Assembly (NCBI RefSeq): GCF_014656215.1
Contig: NZ_BNBZ01000043.1
Span: forward strand, 1 to 56,092
Direction of reading: 5' to 3'
From: Streptomyces zaomyceticus
Lineage (GTDB): Bacteria; Actinomycetota; Actinomycetes; Streptomycetales; Streptomycetaceae
DNA: 56,092 nucleotides
Below the pieces are notes generated by a model that did no database searches, had not been told where the DNA came from, and saw only the letters and a program-made list of their open reading frames with translations. Made by a program: the position numbers and the translations under genes. Positions within the stretch are counted from its first letter, which is position 1; the number at the start of each line of letters is the position of its first letter. This document shows, in pieces, positions 34,628 to 42,722 of this stretch.

Positions 34628-35461
34628 TCAGTTCTCCTGCTCGCGCTCCACCTGGTCGTTCCACTCGCGCTTGATCGCGCGCCACGCCTCGTCCGACTTC
34701 CCCAGACGCCAGTAGCCCGAGATCGACAGGCGCTCGCGCGGCACCTCGCGGTCCAGCCGCAGATGGCGGCGGAGCTCCTTCACGAAGCCCGCCTCGCCGT
34801 GGACGAAGGCGTGGACGTCGCCCGCCGGGAAGTCCAGGGTCTGCACGGCCTCGACGACGGCCTCGCCCGCCGGCCGGTCGCCCCGGTGCAGCCAGGTGAC
34901 GTGGATGCCGTCCGCCGTCGCGAACTTCTGCTCCTCGGCGGCGTCCGAGATCTCCACGAACGCGTGCACCCGCGCACCGGCGGGCAGCCGCTCCAGGGCC
35001 ACCGCGATGGCCGGCAGGGCGCTCTCGTCGCCCGCGAGCAGGTGCCAGTCCGCCGCCGGGTCCGGCGTGTAGCCGCCGCCGGGGCCGAGGAAACGGATCG
35101 TGTCGCCGGCCGTGGCGCGTGCCGCCCACGGGCCCGCGAGGCCCTCGTCGCCGTGGACGACGAAGTCGATGGTCAGTTCGCGGTGGACCGGGTCCCAGGC
35201 CCGCACGGTGTACGTCCGGGTCGTCGGCCACTGCTCCCGGGGGAACTCCTCCCGGATCCGGTCCATGTCGAACGGCTCCGGGTAGGCGACGCCCTCGGGG
35301 GCGAAGAGGAGCTTCACGTAGTGGTCGGTGTAGGTGCCCACCTCGAAGGCGTCGAGGCCGGATCCGCTCAGGACGACCCGCACCATGTGCGGGGTGATCC
35401 GCTCGGTGCGCACCACGCGCGCTTCGGTGGCCTTCGGTGCCTTGCGGGGCTGGTCCGCCAC
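34628..35461 (-). CDS. Siderophore-interacting protein (FAD-linked ferric-siderophore reductase, SIP family)
   Basis: A 277-residue flavoprotein of the ViuB/SIP type that reduces ferric siderophores in the cytoplasm to release iron. The FAD-binding beta-barrel contains RTYTVRAWDP and LAGPWAARATAGDTIRFLGPGGGY. The NAD(P)H domain has LLAGDESALPAIAVALERLP and FVHGEAGFVKELRRHLR. A C-terminal helix ends in GYWRLGKSDEAWRAIKREWN, as in the family. GTG 35461 is used. Iron control is shown by a perfect iron-box palindrome 36 bp upstream. Confidence 0.93.
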   Translation of the reverse strand: MADQPRKAPKATEARVVRTERITPHMVRVVLSGSGLDAFEVGTYTDHYVKLLFAPEGVAYPEPFDMDRIREEFPREQWPTTRTYTVRAWDPVHRELTIDFVVHGDEGLAGPWAARATAGDTIRFLGPGGGYTPDPAADWHLLAGDESALPAIAVALERLPAGARVHAFVEISDAAEEQKFATADGIHVTWLHRGDRPAGEAVVEAVQTLDFPAGDVHAFVHGEAGFVKELRRHLRLDREVPRERLSISGYWRLGKSDEAWRAIKREWNDQVEREQEN

Positions 35462-35475
35462 GAGGGTCTCTCCTG

Positions 35476-35510
35476 ACTCGACGTAACTCGACGTACTTAG
35501 GTATGCCTAA
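35476..35510 (-). promoter_or_regulatory. Iron box (DmdR/IdeR-type operator)
   Basis: TTAGGTATGCCTAA at 35497-35510 is a perfect 14-bp palindrome close to the TTAGGTTAGGCTAACCTAA iron-box consensus of actinobacteria. It lies directly upstream of the siderophore-interacting gene. A 10-bp direct repeat ACTCGACGTA (35476-35485 and 35486-35495) separates it from the gene. Iron-loaded DmdR should repress here. Confidence 0.85.
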
Positions 35511-35699
35511 GCTAGCATCCCGAGCCGCGATCGACCCAGCGTGGCCTGTTCTCGTCGCCCGGGGGCGGACGGCCGGGCCGCCTGCGGCCGCCCCCGGCCC
35601 GGCTCCCGGGCCGCCCCCCGGCTCCGCCCTGCCCCCCGGCCCGCGCCCCGGCTCGCCCCGCCCCCCGGCTCGCCGCCGGCCATCCGCCCCCCCGCGGGC
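35511..35699. other. C-rich low-complexity spacer
   Basis: Bases ~35565-35695 are a run of CCCCCCGGC-type repeats between the iron-box promoter and the 3' end of the exonuclease gene. I see no gene. Several short inverted repeats (for example GGGCCGCC near 35577) could serve as the exonuclease terminator. Confidence 0.45.
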
Positions 35700-36632
35700 C
35701 TACGCGCCCTCTCGGCGTTCCAGCACCGGGAGCAGACGCCCCACCGCGCCGCCGAGGCCCCAGCGCTTCACCAGGGCGTCGAGTGCCGCCGGGTCGCGGG
35801 GGGTGGCCGGCAGGGTCGCGTCGAACTCCGGCAGGGGTACGTCCCCGGCGACGCGCACCACCGTCGGAGCGACGTCCAGATACGCGGCCGCCTCCACGAT
35901 CCCGCGCCGCTTGGCCGGGGTGAGCTTCGACGTCCGGTCCTCGGCCGCCGCCCGTACGCCCGCCAGGTCCCCGTACTCCGTGATCAGCTGCGCCGCCGTC
36001 TTCTCGCCGATGCCCTTCACGCCGGGGAGGCCGTCGCTGGCGTCCCCCCGCAGGGCCGCGAAGTCCGCGTACCGGTCGGGTCGCACCCCGTACTTCGTCA
36101 GGATCAGTTCCGCGTCCACCAGGTCGCAGTCGCCGACGCCCTTGCGCGGGTACAGGACCCGTACGCCCCGCGCGTCGTCCACCAGCTGGAACAGGTCGCG
36201 GTCGCCCGTGACGATGTCCACGGGGCCGGACGCGTGTCCCGCGAGCGTCCCGATCACGTCGTCCGCCTCGTATCCGTCGGCCCCGATCCGGGCGATGCCG
36301 AGCGCCGCCAGGACCTCCTCGATCACCGGCACCTGCGGGGACAGCGTGTCCGGGATCTCCTCCTCGTCCGGGCCGGCCTCCGTCTCGACGGCCACGCGGT
36401 GTGCCTTGTACGAGGGGATCAGGTCCACCCGCCACTGCGGACGCCAGTCGTTGTCCCAGCACGCGACGAGATCGTCGGGCCGGTGGTCCTGTACGAGCCG
36501 GGTGATGAAGTCGAGCAGCCCGCGTACGGCGTTCACGGGCGAGCCGTCGGGGGCCCGGACGGAGTCCGGTACGCCGAAGTAGGCGCGGAAGTAGAGGCTG
36601 GCGGTGTCGAGGAGCATCAGGCGTCGAGTCAC
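35700..36632 (-). CDS. 5'-3' exonuclease (DNA polymerase I N-terminal-like / FEN)
   Basis: A 310-residue standalone flap-type nuclease. The acidic metal-binding motifs are MLLDTASLYFRAYFG, CWDNDWRPQWR, GYEADDVIGTLA and VTGDRDLFQLV. The helix-hairpin-helix DNA-binding motif is DGLPGVKGIGEKTAAQLI. It probably removes RNA primers or flaps alongside the full polymerase I. GTG 36632 gives VTRRLMLLDTASLYF and lies 7 nt after TAAAAT, so a leaderless message is likely; ATG 36617 is a possible shorter start. Confidence 0.92.
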   Translation of the reverse strand: MTRRLMLLDTASLYFRAYFGVPDSVRAPDGSPVNAVRGLLDFITRLVQDHRPDDLVACWDNDWRPQWRVDLIPSYKAHRVAVETEAGPDEEEIPDTLSPQVPVIEEVLAALGIARIGADGYEADDVIGTLAGHASGPVDIVTGDRDLFQLVDDARGVRVLYPRKGVGDCDLVDAELILTKYGVRPDRYADFAALRGDASDGLPGVKGIGEKTAAQLITEYGDLAGVRAAAEDRTSKLTPAKRRGIVEAAAYLDVAPTVVRVAGDVPLPEFDATLPATPRDPAALDALVKRWGLGGAVGRLLPVLERREGA

Positions 36633-36957
36633 CTCCCCTATTTTATGGCGCGGTTCGCCACCGGGAGGCCGAGGCCGGGCCCACACGCCGGTGTTACGGG
36701 GTGCCGTGTCGCCCCCCGACGCGACACCCCGCGACCGCCTCGCCCGGCCGGAAACCGGCCGCCTCACGTGACCCCCGTCACCTTTGCGTTTGCACCCTGC
36801 GAAGCCGGGCAGGCGCGAGCCCGGAGCGGAGCCCGGTACGGGATTCGACGAAAGGAATCCCCGTGCGCGACGGGTCCGCGGGCCGATCCCGCCCGCTCCA
36901 CGGCCCGGCCGCGCGGGGGTGGTGGGGCCGTTCTTCGTTGCTACCCGTGAGGTGTAT
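36633..36957 (+). other. 325-bp structured intergenic region before the betaine transporter
   Basis: No gene is supported. It carries a TAAAAT -10 (36640-36645, minus strand) for the exonuclease gene. On the plus strand there is a 15-bp hairpin at 36697-36731 (one mismatch, C5 loop), a GGCCGG-AAA-CCGGCC hairpin near 36747-36762, CACGTGAC-type dyads near 36765-36782, and GCCGGGC/GCCCGG near 36800-36822. The last 150 bp may be a folded leader of the ABC transporter mRNA. Confidence 0.5.
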
Positions 36958-38154
36958 GTGTCCAGGCTTCAGGCGGACCACCTGTACAAGGTGTTCGGCA
37001 GACGACCCGACGAAGCCGTCCGCAGGCTCGCCGTCGGCGACACCGACCGCGAGGAGCTGCGCGCCGAGGGGACGACAGCAGCCGTCGTGGACGCCGGTTT
37101 CACCGTCGAGCCCGGCCAGATCTTCGTCGTGATGGGGCTCTCCGGGTCCGGCAAGTCCACCCTCCTGCGCATGCTCAACGGCCTCCTGGAGCCCACCGCC
37201 GGCCGCGTCCTCTTCGACGGCCGTGACCTCACCGCGCTCTCCCCCCGCGATCTGCGCGCCGTCCGCTCCACCAAGATCAGCATGGTCTTCCAGCACTTCG
37301 CGCTCTTCCCGCACCGAAACGTCCTGGAGAACGCCGGCTACGGCCTGGAGGTCCAGGGTGTCCCGCGCGCCGAGCGCGAGACCCGGGCCGCCGAGGCCCT
37401 CGAACTGTGCGGACTCGCCGGCTGGGAGAAGTCCTGGCCCGACGAGCTCTCCGGCGGCATGCAGCAGCGCGTCGGTCTGGCCCGCGCCCTCGCCACCGAC
37501 GCCGACCTGCTCCTCATGGACGAGTCCTTCAGCGCGCTCGACCCGCTCATCCGCCGTGACATGCAGGACCAGCTCCTCGTCCTCCAGCAGCGGCTGAAGA
37601 AGACGATCGTCTTCATCACCCACGACCTCAACGAGGCCATGCGCCTCGGCGACCGGATCGCCGTCATGCGCGACGGCCGGATCGTGCAGCTGGGCACCGC
37701 CGAGGACATCCTCGTCCGCCCCGCCGACGACTACGTCGCCTCCTTCATCCAGGACGTCGACCGCTCCCGGGTGCTCACCGCGTCCGCCGTCATGGCGGAG
37801 GGCGCCACTCCCGCCGACTGCCCCGCCGACTGTGCCTGCGAGGCCGTCGGGCCGGACACGCTCGTCGCCGACCTGTGCGCCGTCGCCGCCCGCGCCCCGC
37901 ACCCGGTGACCGTCGCGGACTCCGACGGCGCCGTCCTCGGCGTCGTACCGACCGAACGCCTCCTCGCCGTCATGGGCGGACTCGGCGCGACGGAAGCGGA
38001 CCTCGCGCCGGAAGCGGGCTACGCCGCGGCGAAGGCCCCGAAGCTCCCGCCCGCCCCCCGGCCTCCGGCCGCCCCGCAGGCTCCCGAGCCCCCGGGGGAG
38101 CCCCGAGCCGTGCCGGCCGCCAAGGACGCCGAGGAGGTGACCGCCCGTGCCTAG
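36958..38154 (+). CDS. Glycine betaine/choline-type ABC transporter ATPase (OpuAA/ProV-like)
   Basis: A 398-residue ATPase for osmoprotectant uptake. Residues ~4-30 (LQADHLYKVFGRRPDEAVRRL) are the family's N-terminal hallmark. Walker A is GLSGSGKS, the Q-loop VFQHFALFPHR, the signature LSGGMQQRVGLARAL and Walker B LLLMDESFSALD. Residues ~255-350 form a degenerate CBS-like regulatory region, and the tail is Pro/Ala rich. GTG 36958 is chosen with GTGAGG upstream; GTG 36952 is in frame. It overlaps the next gene by 8 bp. Confidence 0.92.
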   Translation: MSRLQADHLYKVFGRRPDEAVRRLAVGDTDREELRAEGTTAAVVDAGFTVEPGQIFVVMGLSGSGKSTLLRMLNGLLEPTAGRVLFDGRDLTALSPRDLRAVRSTKISMVFQHFALFPHRNVLENAGYGLEVQGVPRAERETRAAEALELCGLAGWEKSWPDELSGGMQQRVGLARALATDADLLLMDESFSALDPLIRRDMQDQLLVLQQRLKKTIVFITHDLNEAMRLGDRIAVMRDGRIVQLGTAEDILVRPADDYVASFIQDVDRSRVLTASAVMAEGATPADCPADCACEAVGPDTLVADLCAVAARAPHPVTVADSDGAVLGVVPTERLLAVMGGLGATEADLAPEAGYAAAKAPKLPPAPRPPAAPQAPEPPGEPRAVPAAKDAEEVTARA

Positions 38155-39958
38155 GCTTCCCCTCGGTGAGTGGGTCGACAGCTCCGTCGACTGGCTCCAG
38201 GCCCAGTTCTCCTGGCTCTTCGACGCCGTCAGCACCGGTGTCACCGGCCTCTACGACGGCATCGACACCGTCCTTTCCGCACCCCAGCCGCTGCTCTTCG
38301 CCGGCATCCTCGCCGTCGTCGCCTGGTGGCTGCGCGGTCTCGCCGCCGGTGTCATGGCCTTCGCCGGGTTCGCGCTCGTCGACGCGGTCCAGCTGTGGGA
38401 CGAGGCGATGGCGACGCTGTCCCTCGTCCTCGTCGCCACCCTGGTGACGCTGGTGATCGCCGTACCGCTCGGCATCTGGGCGGCCCGCTCGAAGACCGTC
38501 AGTGCCGTTCTGCGGCCGGTCCTCGACTTCATGCAGACCATGCCGGCGATGGTCTATCTCATCCCCGGCATCATCTTCTTCGGCGTCGGTGTCGTCCCCG
38601 GCATCATCGCCACGATCGTCTTCGCGCTGCCCCCGGGCGTGCGCATGACCGAGCTGGGCATCCGTCAGGTCGACGGTGAACTCGTCGAGGCCGCCGAGGC
38701 CTTCGGCACCACCCCGCGCAACACCCTGCTGCGTGTGCAGCTCCCGCTGGCCCTGCCGACGATCATGGCGGGCGTCAACCAGGTCATCATGCTGGGCCTG
38801 TCCATGGTCGTCATCGCCGGCATGGTCGGCGGCGGCGGGCTCGGCGGGGCGGTCTACCGCGCCATCGGCAACGTCGACATCGGCCTCGGCTTCGAGGCCG
38901 GTGTGTCCATCGTCGTCCTCGCCATGTACCTGGACCGGATGACCGGCGCCCTCGGCCGTCAGGTCTCCCCGCTGGGCCGCCGCGCCGCCGCCAAGGCCCG
39001 CGCGGCGCTGAGCGCGAAGCGGCCCGGGGCGAAGCTCTGGGCCCATCGCCCGCAGCCGGTCACGGCTCTCGTCGGTGTGGTCGTCCTGGCTCTCGTCGCC
39101 GGCGGTTCGGGCCTCCTCGGTTCCGGCGGCGCGGGCTCCGCGACCGCCTCGGGGGCGAAGGGCGGCAACGGCAAGAAGATCAGCATCGGCTACATCCCCT
39201 GGGACGAGGGCATCGCCTCCACGTACCTGTGGAAGGAACTGCTCGAACGCCGGGGTTACGAGGTCGACACCAAGCAGCTGGAGGCAGGCGCCCTCTACAC
39301 GGGCCTGGCCGGCGGCCAGCTCGACTTCCAGACCGACGCCTGGCTCCCCGTCACCCACGCCCAGTACTGGGAGAAGTACCGGAACAAGCTGGAGGACCTC
39401 GGCTCCTGGTACGGCCCCACCTCCCTGGAGCTCTCCGTTCCCTCGTACGTGAAGGGCGTCGACTCCCTCGCCGACCTCAAGGGCAAGGCGGGACAGTTCA
39501 AGGGCCGGATCGTCGGCATCGAGCCCAGCGCCGGAATGATGGGCATCCTCAAGGACAAGGTCCTCAAGGAGTACGGCCTGGAGGGCGAGTACGAGGTCGT
39601 CGACGGTTCCACGCCCGGCATGCTCGCCGAGCTGAAGCGCGCGTACGAGCGCAAGGAACCGGTCGTCGTCACCCTCTGGTCGCCGCACTGGGCCTACGCG
39701 GCCCACGACCTGAAGAAGCTCGACGACCCGAAGGGCTCCTGGGGCAAGGGCGACGGCGTCCACACCCTCGCCCGTAAGGGTTTCGCCGGGGAGAACCCCG
39801 AGGTCGGCACCTGGCTGAAGAACTTCGAGCTGACCGAGAAGCAGCTCACCGACCTCGAAGCCGTGATCCAGAAGACCGGCAAGGGCAAGGAGCAGCAGGC
39901 GGTCCGTACCTGGCTGGACAGCAATCCCGGCCTCGCCGACAAGCTCGCCCCGCAGTAG
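38147..39958 (+). CDS. Fused permease and substrate-binding protein of a betaine-type ABC transporter (OpuABC-like)
   Basis: A 603-residue fusion. The N-terminal half is an ABC permease with several helices and the coupling motif EAAEAFGTTPRNTLLRVQLPLALPTIMAG. After a final helix near residue 310 comes an OpuAC-type binding domain (KISIGYIPWDEGIASTYLWKELLERRG to the C-terminus) with the aromatic cage expected from W-containing segments such as TDAWLPVTHAQYW and LWSPHWAYAAHD. The substrate domain is tethered outside the cell. GTG 38147 has an ideal GGAGGTGA site. It forms a two-gene operon with the ATPase. Confidence 0.93.
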   Translation: MPRLPLGEWVDSSVDWLQAQFSWLFDAVSTGVTGLYDGIDTVLSAPQPLLFAGILAVVAWWLRGLAAGVMAFAGFALVDAVQLWDEAMATLSLVLVATLVTLVIAVPLGIWAARSKTVSAVLRPVLDFMQTMPAMVYLIPGIIFFGVGVVPGIIATIVFALPPGVRMTELGIRQVDGELVEAAEAFGTTPRNTLLRVQLPLALPTIMAGVNQVIMLGLSMVVIAGMVGGGGLGGAVYRAIGNVDIGLGFEAGVSIVVLAMYLDRMTGALGRQVSPLGRRAAAKARAALSAKRPGAKLWAHRPQPVTALVGVVVLALVAGGSGLLGSGGAGSATASGAKGGNGKKISIGYIPWDEGIASTYLWKELLERRGYEVDTKQLEAGALYTGLAGGQLDFQTDAWLPVTHAQYWEKYRNKLEDLGSWYGPTSLELSVPSYVKGVDSLADLKGKAGQFKGRIVGIEPSAGMMGILKDKVLKEYGLEGEYEVVDGSTPGMLAELKRAYERKEPVVVTLWSPHWAYAAHDLKKLDDPKGSWGKGDGVHTLARKGFAGENPEVGTWLKNFELTEKQLTDLEAVIQKTGKGKEQQAVRTWLDSNPGLADKLAPQ

Positions 39959-39989
39959 TTCCGCAGGAGTCCCGCTGGATTCCCGCACT

Positions 39990-40080
39990 GGTCTCGCGGG
40001 AGATTCCCGGTGGTCCCGGAGGGGTTCCCCCGTGGTTCCCCGAGGGGGTTCCTCCGGTGGTCCCCGGAAGTCTCCGGACC
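39990..40080 (+). repeat. Degenerate GGTGGTCCCGGAGG tandem units after the transporter gene
   Basis: GTGGTYCCC units recur at 40010, 40032 and 40057, with weaker copies upstream as far as the stop codon at 39958. The period is 22-25 bp. No gene is seen. Confidence 0.6.
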
Positions 40081-40111
40081 GCCCGGCGGGTACCGCTCAG
40101 CGGTTCCTGTC

Positions 40112-40157
40112 CGAAAAGGGGTGGTCGCCGAACGTGTTCGGCGACCACCCCTTTTCG
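40112..40157 (+). terminator. 22-bp perfect terminator hairpin
   Basis: A perfect 22-bp stem at 40112-40133 with 40136-40157. It begins CGAAAAGGGG and ends CCCCTTTTCG, so it has an A-tract and a T-tract and works as a textbook factor-independent terminator in both directions. Confidence 0.93.
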
Positions 40158-40246
40158 TCACGACGCGAAACCCCGCCCCAAAGCTGCGTAAGGTTCAGGT
40201 AACCGCCCGGTACGCATACGCACGAGGCACGAGGGAGGGAGCCGAC

Positions 40247-40798
40247 ATGGACGAGAAGGAATCACCCCGCGTGGGCGCGGCCGTCAAGAGGCGACGCCGT
40301 GCGCTCCAGCTCACCCTGGCCGTCGTCTCCTCCCGCAGTGGGCTGTCCGTGCCGTTCCTCAGCCAGGTCGAGAACGACCGGGCCAGACCGAGCCACCGCT
40401 CCCTGGAACTGGTCGCGAAGGCCCTGGAGACCACCGCCGGAGAACTCCTCGCCGCCGCCGAGGCCTCCCGTACCGTCGACGTCGTCCGGGCCGAGGAGCC
40501 CTCGCCGGGACTGCCCCCGGGCGTCCGGGCGATCGTCCGCGGCCGTCACCAGTTGCACGCCCTGGAGTTCTCCGGCGAGCAGGACGCGGGGCGCGAGTTC
40601 CAGCACCGTAACGACGAGCTGCTGTACGTGGCCGACGGCGCCGCCGAGGTCGAGGCCGAAGGCCGCGCGTACCGGCTCGGCCGTGGCGACACCCTCTATC
40701 TGTCCGGCGGGGTACGGCACCGCTGGCGGGCCACCGAACCGGGCACCCGGCTGCTCGTCGTCGCCGTCGCCGAGCACGTCGAGGCCGAGGAGGAATGA
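40247..40798 (+). CDS. XRE-family regulator with cupin domain
   Basis: A 183-residue regulator. The helix-turn-helix (VGAAVKRRRRALQLTLAVVSSRSGLSVPFLSQVENDRARPS, residues ~9-50) is joined to a C-terminal cupin barrel (~110-180: EFQHRNDELLYVADGAAEVEAEG to GDTLYLSGGVRHRW), which would sense a small ligand. ATG 40247 has GGGAGGGA upstream. The stop overlaps the next gene's start (ATGA), so the two are translationally coupled and probably functionally linked. Confidence 0.9.
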   Translation: MDEKESPRVGAAVKRRRRALQLTLAVVSSRSGLSVPFLSQVENDRARPSHRSLELVAKALETTAGELLAAAEASRTVDVVRAEEPSPGLPPGVRAIVRGRHQLHALEFSGEQDAGREFQHRNDELLYVADGAAEVEAEGRAYRLGRGDTLYLSGGVRHRWRATEPGTRLLVVAVAEHVEAEEE

Positions 40799-41553
40799 CG
40801 GCGGCCCGCGGGGCGGTGCGCAGGATCGTCTCCCTGGTGCCGTCCCTGACGGAGGCCGTCGCCGTCACCGCGCCCGGTGTGCTCGTCGGTGTCACGGACT
40901 GGTGCACCCACCCCGCGGGCCTCGACGCCGCACGGATCGGCGGCACCAAGAACCCCGACGTCCGCGCGATCACCGCGCTCCGGCCGGACCTGGTCCTCGC
41001 CAACGAGGAGGAGAACCGGGCCCCCGACATCGCCGAGCTGCGGGCCGCCGGGCTCGACGTCCTCGTCACCGAGATCCGCACCCTCGACCAGGGCCTGCGC
41101 GAGCTCGAGCGGGTCCTCGCCGCCTGCGGTGCGCCCCGTCGGCCCCGCTGGCTCGACGAGGCCGAGGCCGCGTGGGAGAAGGTCACCCCGTGGACGAGCG
41201 GGCCCGGAGGGGAGCCGCTCACCGCCGTCGTGCCGATCTGGCGCCGCCCCTGGATGGTCCTGGGCCGGGACACGTTCGCCGGTGATCTGCTCGCCCGCCT
41301 CGGGGTCCGCAATCTGTACGCCGACCACCCGGAGCGCTATCCGCGCCTCCCGCTCGACGAGCTGCGCGCCGCCGCGCCCGATCTGGTCGTCCTGCCCGAC
41401 GAGCCCTACCGCTTCACGCGGGACGACGGTCCCGAGGCCTTCCCCGGGACCGCCGCCGCCCTCGTCGACGGGCGGTGTCTCACCTGGTACGGGCCGTCGC
41501 TCGCGGCAGCGCCGCGGGTGCTGGAGCGGGCCCTGCGAGCAGCTCACCGCTGA
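40795..41553 (+). CDS. Helical-backbone metal receptor / cobalamin-binding-like protein
   Basis: A 252-residue protein with the TroA/BtuF-type fold: RRIVSLVPSLTEAVAVTA, GVTDWCTHPAGLDAARIGGTKNPDVRAI and LRPDLVLANEEENRAPDIAELRAAGLDV. Unlike true transporter receptors it has no signal peptide or lipobox, so it should stay in the cytoplasm. Its ligand could be a corrinoid or a chelated metal. It is coupled to the upstream cupin regulator. Its 3' end overlaps the convergent TDT transporter gene by 74 bp. Confidence 0.8.
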   Translation: MTAARGAVRRIVSLVPSLTEAVAVTAPGVLVGVTDWCTHPAGLDAARIGGTKNPDVRAITALRPDLVLANEEENRAPDIAELRAAGLDVLVTEIRTLDQGLRELERVLAACGAPRRPRWLDEAEAAWEKVTPWTSGPGGEPLTAVVPIWRRPWMVLGRDTFAGDLLARLGVRNLYADHPERYPRLPLDELRAAAPDLVVLPDEPYRFTRDDGPEAFPGTAAALVDGRCLTWYGPSLAAAPRVLERALRAAHR

Positions 41554-42652
41554 CCAGGCCGCGCAGGGTGTGGGACCCGGCGACCAGCCAGGCCGCGACG
41601 AGGAGCGCGTACAGGCCGATCGCGAGCCACCGGAAGGCGGCGAGACCGGTGTGCTGGGCGAGCCCCTCGGCGCCGGTCACGCAGGTCCCGACGGGGAAGG
41701 TGAACGCCCAGAACGTCATGGCGAAGCCCATGCCCCGCCGGTGCGCCCGCAGCACCATCGCCGCGGCGAGCGCCAGCCACAGCAGCGCGAAGCCCATGAC
41801 GGGCACGCCGTAGAGGACGGCGAAGGAGGCGAAGCCGTGGGCGTACGGGGCGGGCAGCACGCCCGGGGCCACATCGGCGAACTTGTTCGCGGCGGTCGTC
41901 GACTGGCCCAGGGGGCCGAGGACGAGGAAGAGGGTGGGGGTGAGCGCGAGGGGCGGCGGTCCGCCGGTCACGAGCCGGCCGAAGACCAGCGGCAGCATGA
42001 CCAGGGTCGCGAGAAGGCTGACGCCGAACATCGCCCAGCAGACGAGGAGCAGGGTCTCCTGGGCCTGGCCGGCGGGCAGATGGGGCACGAGCAGCGGGCC
42101 GAGCGCGGCGGAGACCATGGGGGCGACGACCGGCAGCAGCCACACCGGGGAGGCGTGCTCGATCTTGTGGTGCACCACCATGAGGTACGGGACGCCCACC
42201 GCGGCCGCCAGGCCGACGATCGTGCCGACGGTGAACAGGACGGTGTCCAGCGCCACGGCGGCAGGGAGCCCGATCCAGTCCCGGCCCACGATCATCGCCC
42301 CGCCGCCGACCGCGAGCAGGGCCATCGAGAGACAGCCGTAGAACGGCGCCACGGCGGGGTCCAGGAGGTGGGCGCGCGCCTGGTCGCGGTGGCGGATCCA
42401 GTGCACCGCGCGGGCGGCGACCAGGGCGAGCAGCATCGCGAGCGACAGCGCCCAGACGGCGGCGCAGGCGGTACGGAGGCCGGGGAGGCCGAGCGGGAGG
42501 CCGGCGCCGGCGTTGGCCACGATGGCGGTGCCCATCACGGAGGCGTACCAGTTGGGTCCGAGGTGACGGACGGAACGGGCCGGGGAAGCGGCCGGCCGGG
42601 CGCCGGGGGTGGTGGCGCGGAGGGCCGGACGGGGAGGTGCGAGGCTTGCCAT
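41480..42652 (-). CDS. TDT-family transporter (tellurite-resistance/dicarboxylate type, TehA/SLAC1-like)
   Basis: A 390-residue membrane protein with about ten helices, beginning after a Pro/Ala-rich head at VRHLGPNWYASVMGTAIVANAG, a hallmark of the TDT family. LTPTLFLVLGPLGQSTTAANKFAD and AFTFPVGTCVTGAEGLA are further family segments. Members move anions, malate, sulfite or tellurite-related compounds; the substrate here is not clear. It is divergent from a LysR regulator. The 3' end overlaps the preceding convergent gene by 74 bp. Confidence 0.88.
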   Translation of the reverse strand: MASLAPPRPALRATTPGARPAASPARSVRHLGPNWYASVMGTAIVANAGAGLPLGLPGLRTACAAVWALSLAMLLALVAARAVHWIRHRDQARAHLLDPAVAPFYGCLSMALLAVGGGAMIVGRDWIGLPAAVALDTVLFTVGTIVGLAAAVGVPYLMVVHHKIEHASPVWLLPVVAPMVSAALGPLLVPHLPAGQAQETLLLVCWAMFGVSLLATLVMLPLVFGRLVTGGPPPLALTPTLFLVLGPLGQSTTAANKFADVAPGVLPAPYAHGFASFAVLYGVPVMGFALLWLALAAAMVLRAHRRGMGFAMTFWAFTFPVGTCVTGAEGLAQHTGLAAFRWLAIGLYALLVAAWLVAGSHTLRGLVSGELLAGPAPAPAALPRATARTR

Positions 42653-42700
42653 GGCTCCACCGTCGTCCGATTCCCCCGCCCCGACCAGGGATCTTGCGGC

Positions 42701-42716
42701 TATGACGTCATAAGCT
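42701..42716. promoter_or_regulatory. 12-bp palindrome with -10 box of the LysR gene (leaderless)
   Basis: TATGACGTCATA (42701-42712) is a perfect palindrome in the 70-bp divergent spacer. TAAGCT (42711-42716) overlaps its end and is followed by 6 nt and ATG 42723 with no ribosome site. The LysR protein could bind here and affect both promoters. Confidence 0.62.
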
Positions 42717-42722
42717 GGCTTT

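Noticed and set aside
35700..36767. A longer start (ATG 36767) for the 5'-3' exonuclease
   Set aside because: The extra 45 residues are Arg/Pro/Gly-rich and unlike the family, and a -10 box lies between that ATG and GTG 36632.
36663..36957. A c-di-AMP (ydaO) or other known riboswitch before the betaine transporter
   Set aside because: Hairpins are present but the conserved single-stranded boxes I remember for that motif are not visible. Left only as a structured leader.
39959..40080. A CRISPR array
   Set aside because: Units are only 22-25 bp, degenerate, contiguous and without unique spacers, and no cas genes are present.
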